In this document: positions 28,457 to 38,600 of the stretch, one piece after another | How positions within the stretch are numbered: position 1 is the stretch's first letter | Layout: each line of letters starts with the position of its first letter | From: Achromobacter sp. MFA1 R4 | Lineage (GTDB): Bacteria; Pseudomonadota; Gammaproteobacteria; Burkholderiales; Burkholderiaceae_B | Direction: 5' to 3' | Length of the DNA: 64,000 bases | NCBI RefSeq assembly: GCF_900156745.1 | Contig: NZ_LT707065.1 | Coordinates: forward strand, 3,224,001 to 3,288,000 | Translations under genes and position numbers: made by a program | Notes under the pieces: model-generated | Told to the model about the DNA's origin: nothing | Database searches by the model: none | The model's input: the letters and a program-made list of their open reading frames with translations, nothing else

Positions 28457-28963
28457 TCAGGAAGCCGCCGAATCCAGGACCAGGTCCAGTTCCTTGGCCA
28501 ATGCGCTGCGCGCCTTGTCGTCGGCGAGCAGGGCCTGCAATTGCTTGCGGAATGCGGGTACGTTGCCCAGTGGTCCCTTGAGCGCCACCAGTGCTTCCCG
28601 CAGTTCGAGCAGTTTGTTCAGTTCCGGCACCTGGCGGGCAATGGAGTCCGGCGAGAAGTCCTTGATTCCCTTGAATTGCAGGGCGACGCTCAGCGTGTCC
28701 TCATCCTGCCCTTCGCCCAGGCGCGAAGGCACCTGCATCGCGACCTGCAGCCCCGCACCCGCCATCACCTCGTCGAAGTTGTCCTTGTCGACGCGGACCA
28801 GCGGACGCTCTTCGAGCGCGGCCTCTTCCCCATGTCCCTTGAAATCGCCGGTGACGAGCAGCTTCAGCGGCAATTCCATTTCAGTTTGCTGATCGCCAGT
28901 CGCTGGCACGTACTTGATGTTGATCCGTTCTTGCGGGGCGACCGAGGCCGATTTTTTTGCCAT
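28457..28963 (-). CDS. tssB: Type VI secretion contractile sheath small subunit TssB (VipA)
   Basis: A 168-residue small sheath subunit and first gene of the leftward operon. Family segments are RINIKYVPATGDQQTEMELPLKLLVTGDF, NFDEVMAGAGLQVAMQVPSRL and LQFKGIKDFSPDSIARQVPELNKLLELREALVALKGPLGNVPAFRKQLQ. AGGA precedes the ATG. Its promoter must lie in the AT-rich divergent region; a GCCCTG/CAGGGC inverted repeat lies 42-59 bases upstream of the ATG. Confidence 0.97.
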   Translation of the reverse strand: MAKKSASVAPQERINIKYVPATGDQQTEMELPLKLLVTGDFKGHGEEAALEERPLVRVDKDNFDEVMAGAGLQVAMQVPSRLGEGQDEDTLSVALQFKGIKDFSPDSIARQVPELNKLLELREALVALKGPLGNVPAFRKQLQALLADDKARSALAKELDLVLDSAAS

Positions 28964-29333
28964 GTGAATTCCTGGTTAATAACGCGGAAACAACAACGGG
29001 GTTTGCCCTGAATAAACAGGGCGGTGTTTTGGAAGTTTTTGGAGATTATTTGAGGCTTGCCGGACGCCGTTCAGTTTTGGGTTGCGGACGGAAAATCGGC
29101 TTTATTAATGCAGGATTTGGAAATACGAATTGGGGCGATCCTAAAGGTATTGGAGTGCGCCAAAAATAATAGAAATTCGAAAAATAAATGCTTGTTTATC
29201 TTGTGTTTGATCGCATATTCTTGCCGCGTATTTCGGGTTGTTCCTATAACCGCCGGGATTAAGTTTTTATTAACCGGACGGTTCAGGGAATATCAAGAAT
29301 AAAAACCCTCACGACGTCGGATGAGTGCAATCC
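28964..29333. promoter_or_regulatory. AT-rich divergent promoter region of the type VI cluster
   Basis: This gene-free stretch of about 370 bases separates the two divergent operons and is visibly richer in A and T than its surroundings, especially 29040-29310. It contains a perfect inverted repeat GCCCTG-AATAAA-CAGGGC at 29005-29022. I looked for sigma54 sites (GG-N10-GC) because an activator of that class is encoded in the cluster, and found no convincing match. Short open frames in it have no family character. Confidence 0.6.
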
Positions 29334-31940
29334 ATGATCAGAATTGATTTACCGGCAGTTATTCAGCGTTTGAATCCAGCGTGCCGGCAGGCGCTGGAGG
29401 AAGCGGCCAGTCTGTGCATCAGCCAGCGCGGTACGGAGGTGACCGTTCCCCTGGTGGTATCAAAGCTGTTGGACCAGCCGCTGGGCGACGTGAGGCTCCT
29501 GTTGCGGCATGCGGGTCTGGACGTCGACGACGTTCGGCGTGCCGTCTCGGGCGGCACTTCGTTTCAGGCCGACAATCCGGACCAGTACCCGACCTTCTCC
29601 CCGCTGTTGATCGAGCTGTTACAGGAAGCCTGGCTGATCGGTTCGCTGGAACTGGGCCTGACGGATATCCGGGGAGGCAGCCTGCTGCTGGCGGCGCTGC
29701 TCAACCCGGGGCGCTACCTGCCTCTGGCGGCGGCGTCGCTCTTTGAGAACGTCAACCGCGAAGCGCTGCGCAAGAACTTCGGCACGCTGCTGGCCGATTC
29801 CTCGGAGGCGCCCGCCGATGCGGCGTCCGGCAGGTCGCCGGCGCTGGCCGCCGCCGGCGACGACAGCGCGCTTGCCCGGTTTGGCCACGACTTGACGGCC
29901 CAGGCGCGCGACGGCCGCATCGATCCGGTGCTGTGCCGGGACGCGGAGATCGATCTCATGATCGATATCCTGTCTCGCCGCCGCAAGAACAATCCCATCG
30001 TGGTCGGCGATGCCGGCGTCGGCAAGAGCGCGGTCATCGAGGGGCTGGCGCTGCGCATCGTCCAGGAGCGTGTGCCCGAGCCGCTGCGCCAGGTGGCGGT
30101 GTGGGTGCTGGACCTGGGCGCCCTGCAGGCCGGCGCTTCCGTCAAAGGCGAGTTCGAAAAGCGTCTGAAGGCGGTCATCGACGAGGTCAAGGCATCCAGC
30201 CGGCCGATCATTCTTTTCATCGACGAGGCGCACACCCTGATTGGCGCGGGCAACGCGGCCGGCGGCGGCGATGCCGCCAATCTGCTCAAGCCCGCGCTCG
30301 CGCGTGGCGAACTGCGCACCATCGCCGCGACGACGTGGTCGGAGTACAAGAAGTACTTTGAAAGAGACCCCGCGTTGGCGCGGCGCTTCCAGCTTGTGAA
30401 GCTGGACGAGCCCAGCCAGGAAAGCGCCGTCCACATCCTGCGCGGGCTGCGCCAGACCTACGAGCAGGCGCACGGCGTCGACGTCAGCGATGACGCGGTG
30501 CAAGCGGCCGTGGCGCTTTCCGCTCGTTATCTGTCCGGGCGCCAGTTGCCGGACAAGGCGATCGACGTCCTGGACACGGCATGCGCGCGCGTTGCCACCG
30601 CGTTGGCGGAGCCGCCCCGCCGGCTGGCGCGCCTGGATCAGCAGCAACGCCAGATTGAAGCGGAGACGGCTGTATTGCAGCGCGACGCGCGCGCGGGCCG
30701 AAAGGCCCAGAATGGGCGCCTGGCGGCCCTGCAGACGGCAGCGCAGGATGTGCAACGTCAGACCGAGGCGCTGCGCGCGTCCTGGACTCTTCAGAAGCAG
30801 CTCGTCGACGAGATTCGGGTGCTGCGTAGCCGCCAAGGCGACGGCGAAGGCGAAGGCGAAGGCGAAACGGCGGGCGACGATGGCGACGAGGGTGATCTTG
30901 TGGCCAAGGTCGCGCAATTGTCGGAACTGCAGCGCGACGGCGCCTTGCTGCACGCCGACGTGGGCCGGGAACAGATCGCGCAGGTGATCGCGGACTGGAC
31001 CGGCATCCCGGCCACAACCATCAACCGTAGCCAGATGGAGCGTCTGGCGCACCTGCCCGCGCTGCTGCATGAGCGGGTCAAGGGGCAGGATATTGCGATC
31101 GAGCGCGTGCACAAACACCTGCTCACCGCGATGGCGGACCTGCGCCGGCCGGGCACGCCGCTGGGCGCCTTTCTGCTGGTGGGACCCAGCGGGGTGGGCA
31201 AGACCGAGACGGCGCTCGCGCTGGCCGATGCGATGTTCGGCGGCAAGAATTTCCTGACCGTCATCAACATGTCGGAGTTCCAGGAAAAACACACGGTGTC
31301 CCGCCTGCTCGGCGCGCCGCCCGGCTATGTGGGCTATGGCGAAGGCGGCGTGTTGACCGAGGCCATTCGCAAGCAGCCGTATTCGGTGGTGCTGCTGGAC
31401 GAGGTCGAGAAAGCCCATCCCGAAGTGTTGAACATCTTTTATCAGGCCTTCGACAAAGGCGAACTGGCCGACGGGGAAGGGCGGCAGATCGATTGCAGGA
31501 ATGTGCTGTTCTTCCTGACGTCCAACCTGGGCTTCGACCAGCAGGATGGCGCGCTGGCGGATCTGTCCGAGGAAGCCTTGCGGCAGCGCCTCCTGGCGTT
31601 CTTCAAGCCCGCGCTGCTCGCCCGCATGCAACTGATTCCGTACCGGTATCTGGACGAGACCGTGCTGGGCGAGATCGTCGACGGCCGGCTGCTGCGCCTG
31701 CAGCAGCAGTTCCGCGCGCGATACGAGGCCGTGCTGGACATCGACACGCAAGCGCGCGACGAGCTGCGCCGCCGCTGCAGCCGTCACGAGAACGGCGCCC
31801 GCCTGCTCGATGCCAGCATCGACGGCGAGCTGCTGCCGCCCTTGTCCCTGGCGGTGTTGCAGCGCCTGGCCAGCGGCGCGCCGTTCGGCAACGCGCGGCT
31901 GCAGTGGCAGTCCGGCGCGTTCACGGCGAGCGTGGACTAG
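29334..31940 (+). CDS. tssH: Type VI secretion sheath-disassembly ATPase ClpV (TssH)
   Basis: An 868-residue AAA+ Hsp100 protein that recycles contracted sheaths. Order of parts: N-terminal Clp domain (ALEEAASLCISQRGTEVTVPLVVSKLL), first AAA+ module with Walker A GDAGVGKS (near residue 227) and Walker B FIDEAHTLIGAG, a Glu/Arg-rich coiled middle segment, then a second AAA+ module with GPSGVGKTE (near residue 617), LLDEVEKAHPEVLN and FFLTSNLG. A GEGEGEGET stretch in the middle domain is a local low-complexity repeat. ATG 29334 is preferred to an in-frame GTG at 29325 because it fits the family N-terminus. Confidence 0.96.
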   Translation: MIRIDLPAVIQRLNPACRQALEEAASLCISQRGTEVTVPLVVSKLLDQPLGDVRLLLRHAGLDVDDVRRAVSGGTSFQADNPDQYPTFSPLLIELLQEAWLIGSLELGLTDIRGGSLLLAALLNPGRYLPLAAASLFENVNREALRKNFGTLLADSSEAPADAASGRSPALAAAGDDSALARFGHDLTAQARDGRIDPVLCRDAEIDLMIDILSRRRKNNPIVVGDAGVGKSAVIEGLALRIVQERVPEPLRQVAVWVLDLGALQAGASVKGEFEKRLKAVIDEVKASSRPIILFIDEAHTLIGAGNAAGGGDAANLLKPALARGELRTIAATTWSEYKKYFERDPALARRFQLVKLDEPSQESAVHILRGLRQTYEQAHGVDVSDDAVQAAVALSARYLSGRQLPDKAIDVLDTACARVATALAEPPRRLARLDQQQRQIEAETAVLQRDARAGRKAQNGRLAALQTAAQDVQRQTEALRASWTLQKQLVDEIRVLRSRQGDGEGEGEGETAGDDGDEGDLVAKVAQLSELQRDGALLHADVGREQIAQVIADWTGIPATTINRSQMERLAHLPALLHERVKGQDIAIERVHKHLLTAMADLRRPGTPLGAFLLVGPSGVGKTETALALADAMFGGKNFLTVINMSEFQEKHTVSRLLGAPPGYVGYGEGGVLTEAIRKQPYSVVLLDEVEKAHPEVLNIFYQAFDKGELADGEGRQIDCRNVLFFLTSNLGFDQQDGALADLSEEALRQRLLAFFKPALLARMQLIPYRYLDETVLGEIVDGRLLRLQQQFRARYEAVLDIDTQARDELRRRCSRHENGARLLDASIDGELLPPLSLAVLQRLASGAPFGNARLQWQSGAFTASVD

Positions 31941-31943
31941 GGC

Positions 31944-33515
31944 ATGCCGATGGATGCGCTGGAAGTGGCAGCAATTGCGCGGGACCTGATTCTGGCCGAC
32001 AGTCCGCACGGGCTCGCGCTTGCCTTTCTTTCCGCCGCGACGCGCCAGGCCGGCCTGCGCGCCGCCTGCGTGTACAGCCGCGACGCGGCGGGCGACCAGC
32101 TGCTTCCCCTGGCCTGTGCGCCATTCGAGCTTGAACGGCTTGCCGCGATCGACATGGAGGCCCTGGACGATCCGCTGGTCTACAGCCTGACGACGGGCCA
32201 GCCGTGTTTCGTCGAGCGCCTGTCCGGCATGGTGGACGTGGGCGCCGGCTTCGAGCGGCTGGCCGAATGCCTGGGGCCACGCCATGCGCTGCTGACCTGG
32301 CCGCAGCGCGACAGCCGCCAGCAGGTGGCGTCCGTGGTCGCCGTGGCCGGCGACGCGCGCAGCCTCGCCGCCTGGCGCGACGATCCGTTGTGGCAGATGC
32401 TCCTGCAGGTCTACGAAACCCTGTCCGCCCGTCTCTACGACCAGATGAGCGCATCGGAAAGCGCGCGCTACCAGCGCAGCCTGCGTCAGCCGCAGGAAGA
32501 GCGCCGCAGCCTGCGAGCGGCCCGGCTGCTGGCGGCTGAATTCATCGGGGTCAGCGCGGACGCAAAGCGCGTGCGGGAAGACATCCTGCGCTTTGCGGAG
32601 TCCGCGCTGGCGGTGCTGCTGACGGGGGAAACCGGCACCGGCAAGGACCATGTCGCCTGGCTCATCCATCAGGCGTCGCCGCGCGGCGGCAAGTTCGTGC
32701 CGGTGAATTGCGCCGCCATTCCGAAGGACCTGATCGAGGCGGAACTCTTCGGCAATGTCCGCGGCGCCTACACGGGCGCGACGCAGGCGCGCGCGGGCCT
32801 GGTGGCCGAAGCGGACGGGGGCACGCTGTTCCTGGACGAGATCGGCGACATGCCGATGGCGCTGCAGGCCGCCTTGCTGCGCCTGCTCAACGAAAAAAAG
32901 TACCGGCCGCTTGGCGGCACGCGCGAATTCCCATCGGATTTCCGCCTTATCTGCGCCACCCACCAGCCGCTGGCGCAACTGATCCAGGCGGGCCGGTTCC
33001 GCGAAGACCTGTACTTCCGAATCCGGCAGCAGACGCTGCACCTGCCCGCGCTGCGCGACCGTCCGGATGACATTGCGCCCCTGGCTGCGCACATCATCCT
33101 GCAGCACAACCGCGAGCGGCGCACCCGCGTCGGGGGCCTGGCGCCCGACGCGCTGTCGTACCTGGAAGGCCAGGCTTTCCCGGGGAACGTGCGTGAGCTG
33201 CGCAGCCTGCTGCTGGTTGCCGCGGAGCGGGCGGGCCCCGGCGTCTCGATCTGCCGCCAGATCCTGGGGCAACTGCAGGATGGCGGCGCGGAGCGCGGCG
33301 CGGCCAACGGCCTGGACCGCAACCTGCACGGCCTCTTTCAAACCGACAACCTGCCGCACGCCCTCGATACGTTCGAGCGGATGCTCGTCACGGCGCGCCT
33401 GCAGGCGCTGGAAGGCTCGCGCAGCCGCGCCGCGCAAAGCCTGGGCATACCGAAGCGCACGCTCGCGCGCCGATGCCAGGCGTGGAATCTGGACCGCGAG
33501 GACTCCCACTCATGA
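31944..33515 (+). CDS. vasH: Sigma54-dependent transcriptional activator (VasH-like)
   Basis: A 523-residue enhancer-binding protein. Residues 1 to about 190 form a GAF-like sensory region. The AAA+ domain has Walker A GETGTGKDH near residue 228, the sigma54-contacting loop GAYTGA near residue 273 (an accepted variant of GAFTGA) and Walker B GGTLFLDEIGDMP. A Fis-type helix-turn-helix (SRSRAAQSLGIPKRTLARRCQAW) ends the protein. In Vibrio and Pseudomonas such genes activate hcp and other type VI genes with RpoN. It lies four bases after tssH and overlaps the next gene by four bases. Confidence 0.93.
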   Translation: MPMDALEVAAIARDLILADSPHGLALAFLSAATRQAGLRAACVYSRDAAGDQLLPLACAPFELERLAAIDMEALDDPLVYSLTTGQPCFVERLSGMVDVGAGFERLAECLGPRHALLTWPQRDSRQQVASVVAVAGDARSLAAWRDDPLWQMLLQVYETLSARLYDQMSASESARYQRSLRQPQEERRSLRAARLLAAEFIGVSADAKRVREDILRFAESALAVLLTGETGTGKDHVAWLIHQASPRGGKFVPVNCAAIPKDLIEAELFGNVRGAYTGATQARAGLVAEADGGTLFLDEIGDMPMALQAALLRLLNEKKYRPLGGTREFPSDFRLICATHQPLAQLIQAGRFREDLYFRIRQQTLHLPALRDRPDDIAPLAAHIILQHNRERRTRVGGLAPDALSYLEGQAFPGNVRELRSLLLVAAERAGPGVSICRQILGQLQDGGAERGAANGLDRNLHGLFQTDNLPHALDTFERMLVTARLQALEGSRSRAAQSLGIPKRTLARRCQAWNLDREDSHS

Positions 33516-34201
33516 AATTTTCTAGCGCATTCCTTGTTTCGATGCTGGCTGCAGCGATCTGCCAGGCCGGCCCGGCGCCCGGCGCCGCGAAAGACGATTG
33601 CCGCGCGATCGTGTCCGATCTGGAGCGGCTGGCGTGTTTCGACCGCGCCGCGGGCACGCCGGCGTCGCCCATTCCCGGCGGCGCCGGACCCGCTGCCGCC
33701 CCATCGGCAAGGCCCGGCCATCCGCCGTCCACTCCGCAGATTGCCGATCTGGTCCGCCAGAACGAAGCGGGGCGCGCGGCCGGGGACTTTTCGTTTCTGA
33801 TCTCCAGCGTCGAAGACGCGCTGCCCGGGCAGACCCGGGTCCTGATCTCGGCGCCGGCGCTGGATGGCGCTGCCGAGTCGGCGTTTCTCGCGATCAGCTG
33901 CATTGCGAACATCTCCCGGCTGCAATTGCTCCTGCCCCGGCCGTCCGAGCGCAACCAGATTCGCATCCGGCTGTATATCGATGACCGGCCCCTGTCGGCC
34001 CCCCGGACCTGGCAGGCGATGGAGCCGGGCAATGTGATCGACGCCGGACGCGGACTGGTGGCCGTCGATCTGCTGCGGCAGTTCTCGTCGGGCGGACGGC
34101 TGCGGCTCGAAAGCGACGATGCCGCCATCCATGGACTGATGTTCGATGCGACCGGCCTGCACGGCCTGATCGCGCAACAGCGGGAGGCGTGTCATTGGTG
34201 A
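33512..34201 (+). CDS. tagO: Type VI secretion-associated protein TagO/VasI
   Basis: The 229-residue product has an N-terminal signal peptide (MKFSSAFLVSMLAAAICQAG) and the VasI-type DCRAIVSDLERLACFDRAAG motif soon after. A Pro/Ala-rich linker and a C-terminal beta-rich domain follow (ESAFLAISCIANISRLQLLLPRP...RTWQAME). Family members are periplasmic accessory proteins; TagO and VasI are named by their place in type VI clusters, and mechanism is limited in the literature I know. Start and stop overlap neighbouring genes by four bases each (ATGA, GTGA). Confidence 0.85.
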   Translation: MKFSSAFLVSMLAAAICQAGPAPGAAKDDCRAIVSDLERLACFDRAAGTPASPIPGGAGPAAAPSARPGHPPSTPQIADLVRQNEAGRAAGDFSFLISSVEDALPGQTRVLISAPALDGAAESAFLAISCIANISRLQLLLPRPSERNQIRIRLYIDDRPLSAPRTWQAMEPGNVIDAGRGLVAVDLLRQFSSGGRLRLESDDAAIHGLMFDATGLHGLIAQQREACHW

Positions 34202-35640
34202 TCGATTACCCACCCCTGGACCTGGAAAAACTGGCCGCGCCGCTGGATGCGATCGACCCGGCGGGCTATTTCGATGAAGAAGACGAGACCTTCCAAGGCA
34301 TCGACCACGAGATGGTCAAGCTGGGCGGTCTGCACGAGCCGCGCATGGATTGGGCCTATGTCGATGAGGCCTCGCGCCAGTACCTGTCTTCGCAATGCAA
34401 GCACTTCCGCGTTGCCGGGCATCTGATCGCGGCGCGCCTGCGTGCGGGCTCCTGGCGCGGCTGGGCCGAGGCTGCGGGCGTGCTGGCCTGCATGGTGGAA
34501 GGATATTGGGAAACAGGCCACCCCAAGCCGGGCCCGACCGGCTACCTGGGCAAGCGCAAGTTCGTGGCGTTGCAGGTCGAGCGCCTGGGCGCGGCATTGG
34601 CCGGCCTGGAGGCGCAGGACGATGCCCGCGAGCATCAGGAAGCGGCGCGCAAGGCGCTGGATGCGCTGCAGGCGCAAGCCCCCATGGCGAAGCTGGAAGT
34701 CGCCATGCTGACGCGGCTGGAGGCGCAGTTCGCGCGCCGTGTGGAACAGCTTCGCTATCCAGAGCCCGCGCCGCCGCCGGCCACGCTGGACCGGCGGGGC
34801 GGGCCGGCGATCAGCGAAGCGTTTTTCAGTGCGCCCGACGAGGCCCTGAAGCTGGGAGACGAACGCGAAAGCCGGCGCTCGCTGCTGAGCGTGGCCGAGT
34901 TCATCAACCAGCAGGACGCGTACGACCCCACGGGCTACCAGCTGCGGCGCTTTGCGCTGTGGGCCCATCTGCATGCGGCGCCGCCGGTGCGCAAGGAGAT
35001 GCGCACCGAGTTGATGGCCGTGCCCGCCGACATCGTCGAAGGCTATCGCGAAGCCCTGTCGGCCAACATCGTCAATCCCGCGCTGCTCCAGCGGGTGGAG
35101 AAAAGCGTGGTGGCCTCGCCTTACTGGATCCGCGGCAGCTTTCTGGCGGCGAGCATCGCGCAGCGCCTCGAAATGAAGGAGGTCGCGGTGGCCATCCGCC
35201 TGGCGACCGAACGCTTCGTGCGCCGCATCCCCATCCTGGTCGACCTGCAGTTCAACGACGGCCGCCCGTTCGTCGACAGCGAGACGCGGGGATGGCTGAG
35301 CGGCGCGGACGCGGATGGGCAAGGGCGGCAGGCGCCCCTGGAATTCCGGGCCTTGCGCGAGGAGCTGGCGGCACAGCTGGAGAGCGAGGGCGTGGAGGTG
35401 GTGTTGCGCCGCCTGCAGGAGATGCAGGGCGACGACGCGACCCCGCGGTGGCGCGGGCATGCCCGCGTGATCGCGGCGGACATGCTTGCGGCGCGCGGGC
35501 TGACGTGGCTGGCAGAGGACCTGTATGCCGGCGTGGACCGGGTCATGCGGGACATGCCGGCCAGCCTGTGGGAGCCCGAGCTGTTCGGCCTCCTGGGGCA
35601 GCACCTGGCGGACCGGCAGGGCGCCGAAGATCAACGCTAG
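34198..35640 (+). CDS. tssA: Type VI secretion protein TssA (ImpA_N and VasJ domains)
   Basis: A 480-residue TssA. The N-terminal ImpA domain contains WAYVDEASRQYLSSQCKHFRVAGHLIAARLRAGSWRGWAEAAGVLACMVEGYWETGHPKP. The C-terminal half has the VasJ/VasL-type region (DPTGYQLRRFALWAHLHAAPPVRKEM, HARVIAADMLAARGLTWLAEDLYAGVDRVM). TssA proteins prime or cap sheath assembly, and the C-terminal type determines which. I chose the GTG at 34198 because it overlaps the preceding stop (GTGA) and has GGGAGG ten bases upstream; a TTG at 34195 is an alternative. Confidence 0.88.
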   Translation: MIDYPPLDLEKLAAPLDAIDPAGYFDEEDETFQGIDHEMVKLGGLHEPRMDWAYVDEASRQYLSSQCKHFRVAGHLIAARLRAGSWRGWAEAAGVLACMVEGYWETGHPKPGPTGYLGKRKFVALQVERLGAALAGLEAQDDAREHQEAARKALDALQAQAPMAKLEVAMLTRLEAQFARRVEQLRYPEPAPPPATLDRRGGPAISEAFFSAPDEALKLGDERESRRSLLSVAEFINQQDAYDPTGYQLRRFALWAHLHAAPPVRKEMRTELMAVPADIVEGYREALSANIVNPALLQRVEKSVVASPYWIRGSFLAASIAQRLEMKEVAVAIRLATERFVRRIPILVDLQFNDGRPFVDSETRGWLSGADADGQGRQAPLEFRALREELAAQLESEGVEVVLRRLQEMQGDDATPRWRGHARVIAADMLAARGLTWLAEDLYAGVDRVMRDMPASLWEPELFGLLGQHLADRQGAEDQR

Positions 35641-35665
35641 AGCGGAATTTTTAGAAGGAAATACG

Positions 35666-38600
35666 ATGTCTAGGATCTGGGCTTATCTCAAGCGCTTTGG
35701 CTTGCCCGTGCTGCGCCAGTTCAAGAGCGCAATGCCGGTGCTGTTGCTGTTGGGCGTTCTGTTCCTGTTGATCGGCATTTGGTGGCAGGGCCCCGAGCTG
35801 AACTGGAACGCGAGCCGGCCGCTGGCCGACATGCCGGCGCGCCTGCTCGCGACGTTGGGGGTGCTGATGGCGCCGCTGCTCATGTGGCTCTTTGCCTTGC
35901 GTCGCCGCAACCGGCGGCTGGAGGCGGAGCGCGAACACGCGGCGCAGCGCAAGGAAGATCCGGCCCTGCGGTACGTGCAGGCGCAGGAACGCGCGCTCGA
36001 TTCGAGCCTGGCCGCGCTGCGCGCGAACCTGAAGAGCCGCAACGCCCTGTACGAACTGCCGTGGTATCTGGTCCTGGGCCAGCAGAACTCGGGCAAGACC
36101 AGCTTCATCAACCGGTCGAGCCAGAGTTTTTCGTTGACCGGAGAGATCAAGGCGGGCAGCAGGCGCGTGTTCGTGGATCCGGACCTCGCCTACAGCATCG
36201 ACTGGTGGATGGGCGACGAGGCCGTGCTGATCGATCCGCCCGGCGAGCTGATCAGCCAGACTGAGCCCGCCGCCGCCGAGCCTGCCGCGGCATCGGAGGA
36301 CGCGTCGGCCGCGCCGCCCGCGCCATCCGGAAAAGCCTTGCCCGCCGGCCTGCACGGGCGCCTGTGGGAAGGCCTGATCGACTGGCTGGGCCGCAATCGC
36401 AGCCGGCGGCCCCTCAATGGCGTGGTGCTGATGGTGGACCTGGTGACGCTGCTGAACCAGAAGGCCAGCGACCGCAAGGCGCTTGCCATCCTGCTGCGCA
36501 CGCGCCTGAGCGAACTGAGCCGGCATTTGGGCACGCGCCCGCCGCTTTACGTGGTGCTCAGCAAGTTCGACCTGCTGGCCGGATTTGAGCCGTTCTTCGC
36601 GCGGCTGCCGCGCTCGGTGCGCGAAGAGATCTTCGGCTTCACGTTCACCCTGGATTCGGTAAAGAACTACGACGCCTGGCTGGCGGAGCTGGCCGGCCGC
36701 TACGACGGCTTCATCGCCCGGCTGAACGAGCGGGTGTTCGACGCCCTGAGCGACGCGAACGCGCTGGAAACGCGGGAGGCGCTGTTCTCGCTGGTGGGCC
36801 AGCTGGCCGGCATGCGCCCCGTGCTGCTGGGTTTTCTGGCCGACGTCCTGGGTAGCGACCGCTACATCACGCCCGCGCTGCCGCGCGGCGTGTACTTCTC
36901 GTCGGTCTATCAGCAGGGATTGCTCTGCAACGCCTTCATCAACGCCGCGTCGCAGTCGTATGGCCTGAGCGAGCCGCTGGCCGACACGCAGCCCGCCGGG
37001 CGGGCGGTCGTCTATTTCGCCCAGCGCGTGTTCCAGCGCATCATTTATCCCGAGGCCGGCCTGGCGGGCGACAACCTGAAGGTGCTGGCCGACAAGCGGC
37101 GCGTCCTGCGGGTGGGGTTCGCCGTGGCGGCGTTGGGCAGCCTGGTGCTGATCGGCGGCTGGTACCGCTACTACGGCATCAATCGCGACATGGCCACGCG
37201 CGTGCTCGAACGAAGCCGGGACTTCAGCGCCTTCCAGATCGACGGCCGTTCCGATCCGACGGGCCGCAATCTGCTGGCGCCGCTGGACCAGATCAGCAGC
37301 GCGGTCGCGGTATTCGGGGATTACCGCGACGCCTGGCCGGTCGTGGCGGACCTGGGGCTGTACCAGGGCCGCAAGATCGGCCCGAAGGTGGACGAGGCCT
37401 ATCTGAAGTTGCTGTCCCGGCGCTTCCTGCCCGAACTGGCTGGCGGCGTGATGCAGGCCGTGAACGCGGCGCCCGCGGATAGCGACGAGCAACTGGCCGC
37501 GCTGCGCGTCTACCGGATGATCGAAGACATCGACAACCGCCGCGCGCCCATCGTGCAGGACTGGATGAGCCGCCAATGGCAGGCGGCGTTTCCGGGCGAC
37601 GGCGCGGTGCAGGGCGGCCTGATGCGGCATCTTTCCTATGCCATGAAGTACGCGCGCGCCGACCTGCCCATGTACCGCGAGCGGGTGGAAGAGATCCAGC
37701 GGCGCCTGCGGCAGGTGCCGATGCCGCAGCGCGTGTACATGAGCATGCGCGAACAGGCCGGCAAGGCGCTGCAGGCGCCGCTGGACCTGCGCAACGAAGT
37801 CGGTCCGGCCTTCGACATCGTGTACGGGGGCGCAGGCCACGCCGAACGCGATACGCGCATCGATGCCTTGCTCACGGCGCGGGGTTATCGGACCTACTTC
37901 GAGCCGCGCAGCCAGGATTTCACCGATCTGGCCCTGATCGACCAATGGACGCTGGGCGAGCGCGACCGCATCGATTATTCCGAGGCCGATAAGCAGGCGC
38001 TGGCGGTCCGGGTGCGCGCCATCTACAACCGCGACTACGTCGACACCTGGCAGCGCAGCCTGAACCGGCTGGAGGTTGCCGACTTCGACGATATTGCGCA
38101 GGCGGTCAGCGTGCTGGGCAGCGTCACCAGTCCGGCCGCGCCATTGCGCCGGCTGGTGGAGACGGTGCGCGACAACACCAGCCTGCAGCCCCTGGACGTG
38201 CGCGTTGCGTCGGCCAAGGCGGATGGCCCCGCGCCGACCCCCGCGGGCGTCGCGAAGGCCCAGCAGGTGGCCGCCATCGCGCGTCCTTTTGCGCCGTTGA
38301 CCGATGTGCTGGTCGCCACCGAGAACAAGCCTTCGTATCTGGACGAAAGCATGGCGGCCGTCGCCCGCGTCCATGACGTGGTCAAGAGCGTGCAGGACAG
38401 TCCCGATCCGGGCAAGGCTGCATTGAGCGTGGTGCTCGACCGCTTTGCGCTGAAAGGCACGGACCCGATCGGCAACCTGCAGCGCATCGCCGCCGGCATG
38501 CCCGAACCGCTCAACCGGCAAGTGAAGAAGCTGGCCGACGAGTCGTCGCAGGTCCTCGTGATCGAGGCGCTGAAAGAGCTGGAGCGCCGCTGGAACACCG

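Noticed and set aside
28964..29333. Sigma54 promoters for the type VI operons
   Set aside because: No GG-N10-GC pair with good flanking bases was found on either strand, so no promoter was called.
29619..33509. Open frame of 1,296 codons on the minus strand across tssH and the sigma54 activator gene
   Set aside because: It is fully antisense to two clearly recognised proteins and is Gln/Arg/His/Ala-rich without any domain, as expected for a complement frame in GC-rich DNA.
35651..38521. Open frame of 956 codons on the minus strand inside tssM
   Set aside because: Antisense to a conserved protein, low-complexity translation, no ribosome site. A product of GC-rich codon use.
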